Notes under the pieces: generated by a model
Database searches by the model: none
What the model was told of the DNA's origin: nothing
The model's input: the letters and a program-made list of their open reading frames with translations, nothing else
Shown: piece after piece, positions 17,001-17,895 of the stretch
Layout of the letters: each line of letters opens with the position of its first letter
How positions within the stretch are numbered: position 1 is the first letter of the stretch
Source: an uncultured Bacillota bacterium
Lineage (GTDB): Bacteria; Bacillota; Clostridia; Peptostreptococcales; Anaerovoracaceae
Assembly: GCA_946410475.1 (NCBI GenBank)
Contig: CAMKAM010000015.1
Span: 1-17,895 of the forward strand
Direction of reading: 5' to 3'
DNA: 17,895 nt
Position numbers and translations under genes: made by a program

Positions 17001-17595
17001 TATCGGTTACGGCGGTCTCGACCATGCGCTTGCAAGCGGCAAGGACATCAACGTCCTCGTATTCGATACAGAGGTTTACTCCAACACAGGCGGTCAGGCT
17101 TCGAAGGCTACTCCGGTCGGCGCTGTTGCACAGTTCGCTGCTGCCGGCAAGAGAACTAAGAAGAAGGACCTCGGTATGATGGCTATGAGCTACGGCTATG
17201 TCTATGTCGCTCAGGTAGCTATGGGAGCTGACAAGAACCAGTTCATCAAGGCTATCAAGGCTGCAGAGGCTTACAACGGCCCGTCGCTGATCATCTGCTA
17301 CGCTCCGTGCATCAACCACGGCCTGAAGAAGGGTATGGGCAAGACGCAGGAGAACGAGGCTGACGCTGTTAAGTGCGGATACTGGAACCTCTACAGATTC
17401 GATCCTGAGTCGGGATTCTCGCTCGACAGCAAGGAGCCGACAGAAGACTTCAACGCCTTCATCATGGATCAGGTCAGATACTCCTCGCTCGTCAAGGAAT
17501 TCCCGGATCTGGCAGAAGAGCTGTTCAAGAAGACAGAAGCTGATGCTAAGGGAAGATATGAGAACTACAAGAGACTTGCTGAGCAGAGCAAATAA
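14095..17595 (+). CDS. nifJ: Pyruvate:ferredoxin (flavodoxin) oxidoreductase, single-chain
   Basis: PFOR oxidatively decarboxylates pyruvate to acetyl-CoA and CO2 and reduces ferredoxin; it is cytosolic and central to anaerobic fermentation. The 1,166-residue single chain has the N-terminal domain with YPITPSSPMAE and EMQSEAGAAGAVHG. The two ferredoxin-type clusters are C688/691/694/698 (CIQCNQCSFICP) and C744/747/750/754 (CLGCGNCADICP). The C-terminal TPP domain has CAGCGETPY (C808, C811), TGCSSIWGA, GDGWAYDIGYGGLDHA, EVYSNTGGQASKATP and a late cysteine C1072 (APCINHG), which complete the third cluster and TPP site. GGAGG lies 4 bases before the ATG. It is transcribed alone from 13947-13975. 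Codon choice is strongly biased (ATC, GCT, AGA), as in very abundant proteins. Its reduced ferredoxin is the natural donor for the upstream Ech complex. Confidence 0.97.
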   Translation: MAKTMKTMDGNTAAGYISYAFTDVAAIYPITPSSPMAEVVDDMAAHGTKNIFGQEVKVVEMQSEAGAAGAVHGSLQAGALTTTYTASQGLLLMIPNMYKIAGEFLPCVFHVSARTLAAHALCIFGDHSDVMACRQTGFALLCSSSVQEVMDLGGVAHLSAIKSRVPFLHFFDGFRTSHEIQKIEVIDHADIAKLVDMDAVNEFRARALNPEHPVVRGTAQNPDIFFQAREAGQPFYDQVPAVVEEYMQKVGELTGRHYKLFDYVGAADAEYVIVAMGSVCETIEETINVLLAKGEKVGLLKVRLYRPWSAKHFLAVMPETVKKIAVLDRTKEPGAEGDPLYLDIRNMYFDIENAPKIYAGRYGLGSNDTTPGQIVAVYENIKKDEPKDHFTIGIVDDVNNSSLETVDIATEPEGTVRCKFWGLGSDGTVGANKQAIKIIGDETDLYAQGYFSYDSKKSGGITVSHLRFGKNKIQSTYLINEADFVACHNQAYVHQYDVLKGLKKGGTFLLNCIWSDEELNEHLPAAMKQYIAKNDIKFYTLNATKIAREIGLGNRINMIMQSAFFKLANVIPVDEAVDYLKKSIVKTYGLKGEKIVNMNHQAVDAGLDSAHLVEVPADWADAVDAEGEKKELPEFIENILVPMNAQKGDDLPSSAFKGIEDGTFPSGTAAYEKRGVAVTVPEWDAEKCIQCNQCSFICPHATIRPVLLNAEEAAAAPEGFGAVQAKGKGLEDYQYKMQVSPLDCLGCGNCADICPVKALEMKPLDTQEAEADNWEFAMKTPVKDDLMDKATVKGSQFAKPYFEFSGACAGCGETPYIKVVTQLFGERMMIANATGCSSIWGASAPSMPYCKDENGRGPSWGNSLFEDNAEYGLGMASAVEQMRARIESCMTELVAATANEDVKAACQLWLDNMNNGDESMAIAEKVKAALEGAALEGKEKELADAIMDKKDWLVKKSIWCLGGDGWAYDIGYGGLDHALASGKDINVLVFDTEVYSNTGGQASKATPVGAVAQFAAAGKRTKKKDLGMMAMSYGYVYVAQVAMGADKNQFIKAIKAAEAYNGPSLIICYAPCINHGLKKGMGKTQENEADAVKCGYWNLYRFDPESGFSLDSKEPTEDFNAFIMDQVRYSSLVKEFPDLAEELFKKTEADAKGRYENYKRLAEQSK

Positions 17596-17667
17596 GGCTT
17601 CGCAGAGCAAGGTTCAGTCAGTGATCATATGACCTGAAGAATCGTTCAAAAAAGAACCAAAAATATG

Positions 17668-17705
17668 TGCGGTCCGGCAGTGATGCCGGGCCGCATTGTT
17701 CTTTC
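17668..17705 (+). terminator. Intrinsic terminator of nifJ
   Basis: A 12-bp stem (17668-17679 with 17684-17695, one G-T pair) around a GTGA loop is followed by the T-rich TTGTTCTTTC. It lies 73 bases after the nifJ stop codon. The stretch between holds only weak hairpins and no reading frame of note. Confidence 0.88.
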
Positions 17706-17723
17706 AAAAAAACAAGAAAAAAC

Positions 17724-17741
17724 ATGTTGATAATTTAACAA
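17724..17741 (+). promoter_or_regulatory. Rex-like palindrome upstream of the last promoter
   Basis: ATGTTGATAATTTAACAA fits TTGTTAA-N4-TTAACAA, the form I recall for clostridial Rex operators, at 12 of 14 fixed positions. It lies 6 bases before the -35 box at 17748. Rex senses the NADH/NAD+ ratio and controls fermentation and hydrogen genes in Clostridia. The match is by eye only. Confidence 0.45.
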
Positions 17742-17747
17742 TCTCGG

Positions 17748-17776
17748 TTGACAGTAGTATACCGTGGTGCTATATT
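17748..17776 (+). promoter_or_regulatory. Near-consensus promoter after nifJ
   Basis: A perfect -35 box TTGACA (17748-17753), a 17-base spacer, an extended -10 TG (17768-17769) and TATATT (17771-17776). This is the strongest promoter in the window. Transcription should start near 17783. Confidence 0.85.
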
Positions 17777-17782
17777 AATAGC

Positions 17783-17880
17783 GAAGAAAGCAATTGAAAA
17801 CCACAGGAATTTTGAAACTTCCTTTCTTATTCACATTTCATATACCAAAGAACTGCTTGGCGCCACGAAGCAGTTTTTTG
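17783..17880 (+). ncRNA. Predicted ~100-nt terminated transcript: small RNA or attenuated leader
   Basis: A strong promoter is followed after about 65-95 bases by a strong terminator, with no start codon plus ribosome binding site between. Near the 5' end AAGAAAG (17784-17790) can pair with CTTTCTT (17822-17828), enclosing a possible GGAA/TTCC stem (17806-17809 with 17819-17822; one base is shared). AAGCAATT (17788-17795) can instead pair at 7 of 8 positions with the terminator's left arm, AACTGCTT. That gives two mutually exclusive folds, as in an attenuator. I match it to no known RNA family. If it is a leader, the regulated gene lies to the right of the window. Confidence 0.5.
17847..17879 (+). 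terminator. Intrinsic terminator near the right edge
   Basis: AACTGCTT (17851-17858) pairs perfectly with AAGCAGTT (17868-17875) around a 9-base loop, followed by a T-run; flanking AAAG can extend pairing into it. It ends the short transcript that starts near 17783. It could be a constitutive sRNA terminator or a conditional attenuator. Confidence 0.85.
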
Positions 17881-17895
17881 GTTTTTGGGGTTTTA

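Noticed and set aside
14194..17610. A 1,138-codon open frame on the minus strand across nifJ
   Set aside because: It mirrors nifJ, whose biased codons rarely give minus-strand stops in this frame. The translation is Ser/Leu/Val-rich with no recognisable domain, whereas the plus strand encodes an intact PFOR with all cofactor motifs.
1..17895. Defence system, mobile element, CRISPR array or other wholly new gene system
   Set aside because: Every sizeable plus-strand gene belongs to a known family, no spaced direct repeats of CRISPR type were seen, and there are no transposase or integrase motifs. Novelty is limited to EchF architecture and the regulatory or RNA elements.

Overview
The window looks like chromosomal DNA of an obligately anaerobic, fermentative member of the Clostridia (Bacillota). 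The evidence is the smc-ftsY and der-plsY-gpsA gene orders, strong GGAGG ribosome binding sites, SigA-type promoters, and a pyruvate:ferredoxin oxidoreductase (PFOR) next to a membrane-bound ferredoxin-dependent hydrogenase. I cannot name genus or species from the sequence. All genes lie on the + strand. I found no insertion sequence, CRISPR array, tRNA, rRNA or prophage.

Positions 1-8199 are a tightly packed housekeeping cluster: smc (5' end outside the window), ftsY, der, plsY, gpsA and miaB. Most junctions overlap or nearly touch. The products serve chromosome organisation, SRP-dependent membrane targeting, ribosome assembly, the first steps of phospholipid synthesis (GpsA makes glycerol-3-phosphate, PlsY acylates it) and tRNA modification.

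Positions 8200-8351 hold a clear promoter with several nearby repeats. It drives a complete six-gene echABCDEF operon (8352-13738), in the same order as the Methanosarcina-type energy-converting [NiFe] hydrogenase, closed by a strong intrinsic terminator. EchE has both CxxC motifs of a NiFe active site, so this is a hydrogenase and not a complex I fragment. EchF is unusual: it has four [4Fe-4S] motifs in two tandem ferredoxin-like domains, where the classical subunit has two motifs.

Positions 13739-14094 are an AT-rich regulatory gap with a second promoter, an 18-bp perfect palindrome touching its -35 box, and a structured leader. It precedes nifJ (14095-17595), a full-length PFOR. The likely flow is: pyruvate is oxidised by PFOR, reduced ferredoxin passes electrons to EchF, and Ech reduces protons to H2 while moving ions across the membrane.

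The last 300 bases hold the nifJ terminator, a Rex-like palindrome, a near-perfect promoter with an extended -10, and about 100 nt ending in a strong terminator. That is the layout of a small RNA or of an attenuated leader for a gene beyond the window. Codon use changes sharply between the housekeeping cluster (many ATA, GCG and AGG codons) and the ech/nifJ half (ATC, GCT/GCA and AGA), which fits very high expression of the energy-metabolism genes.
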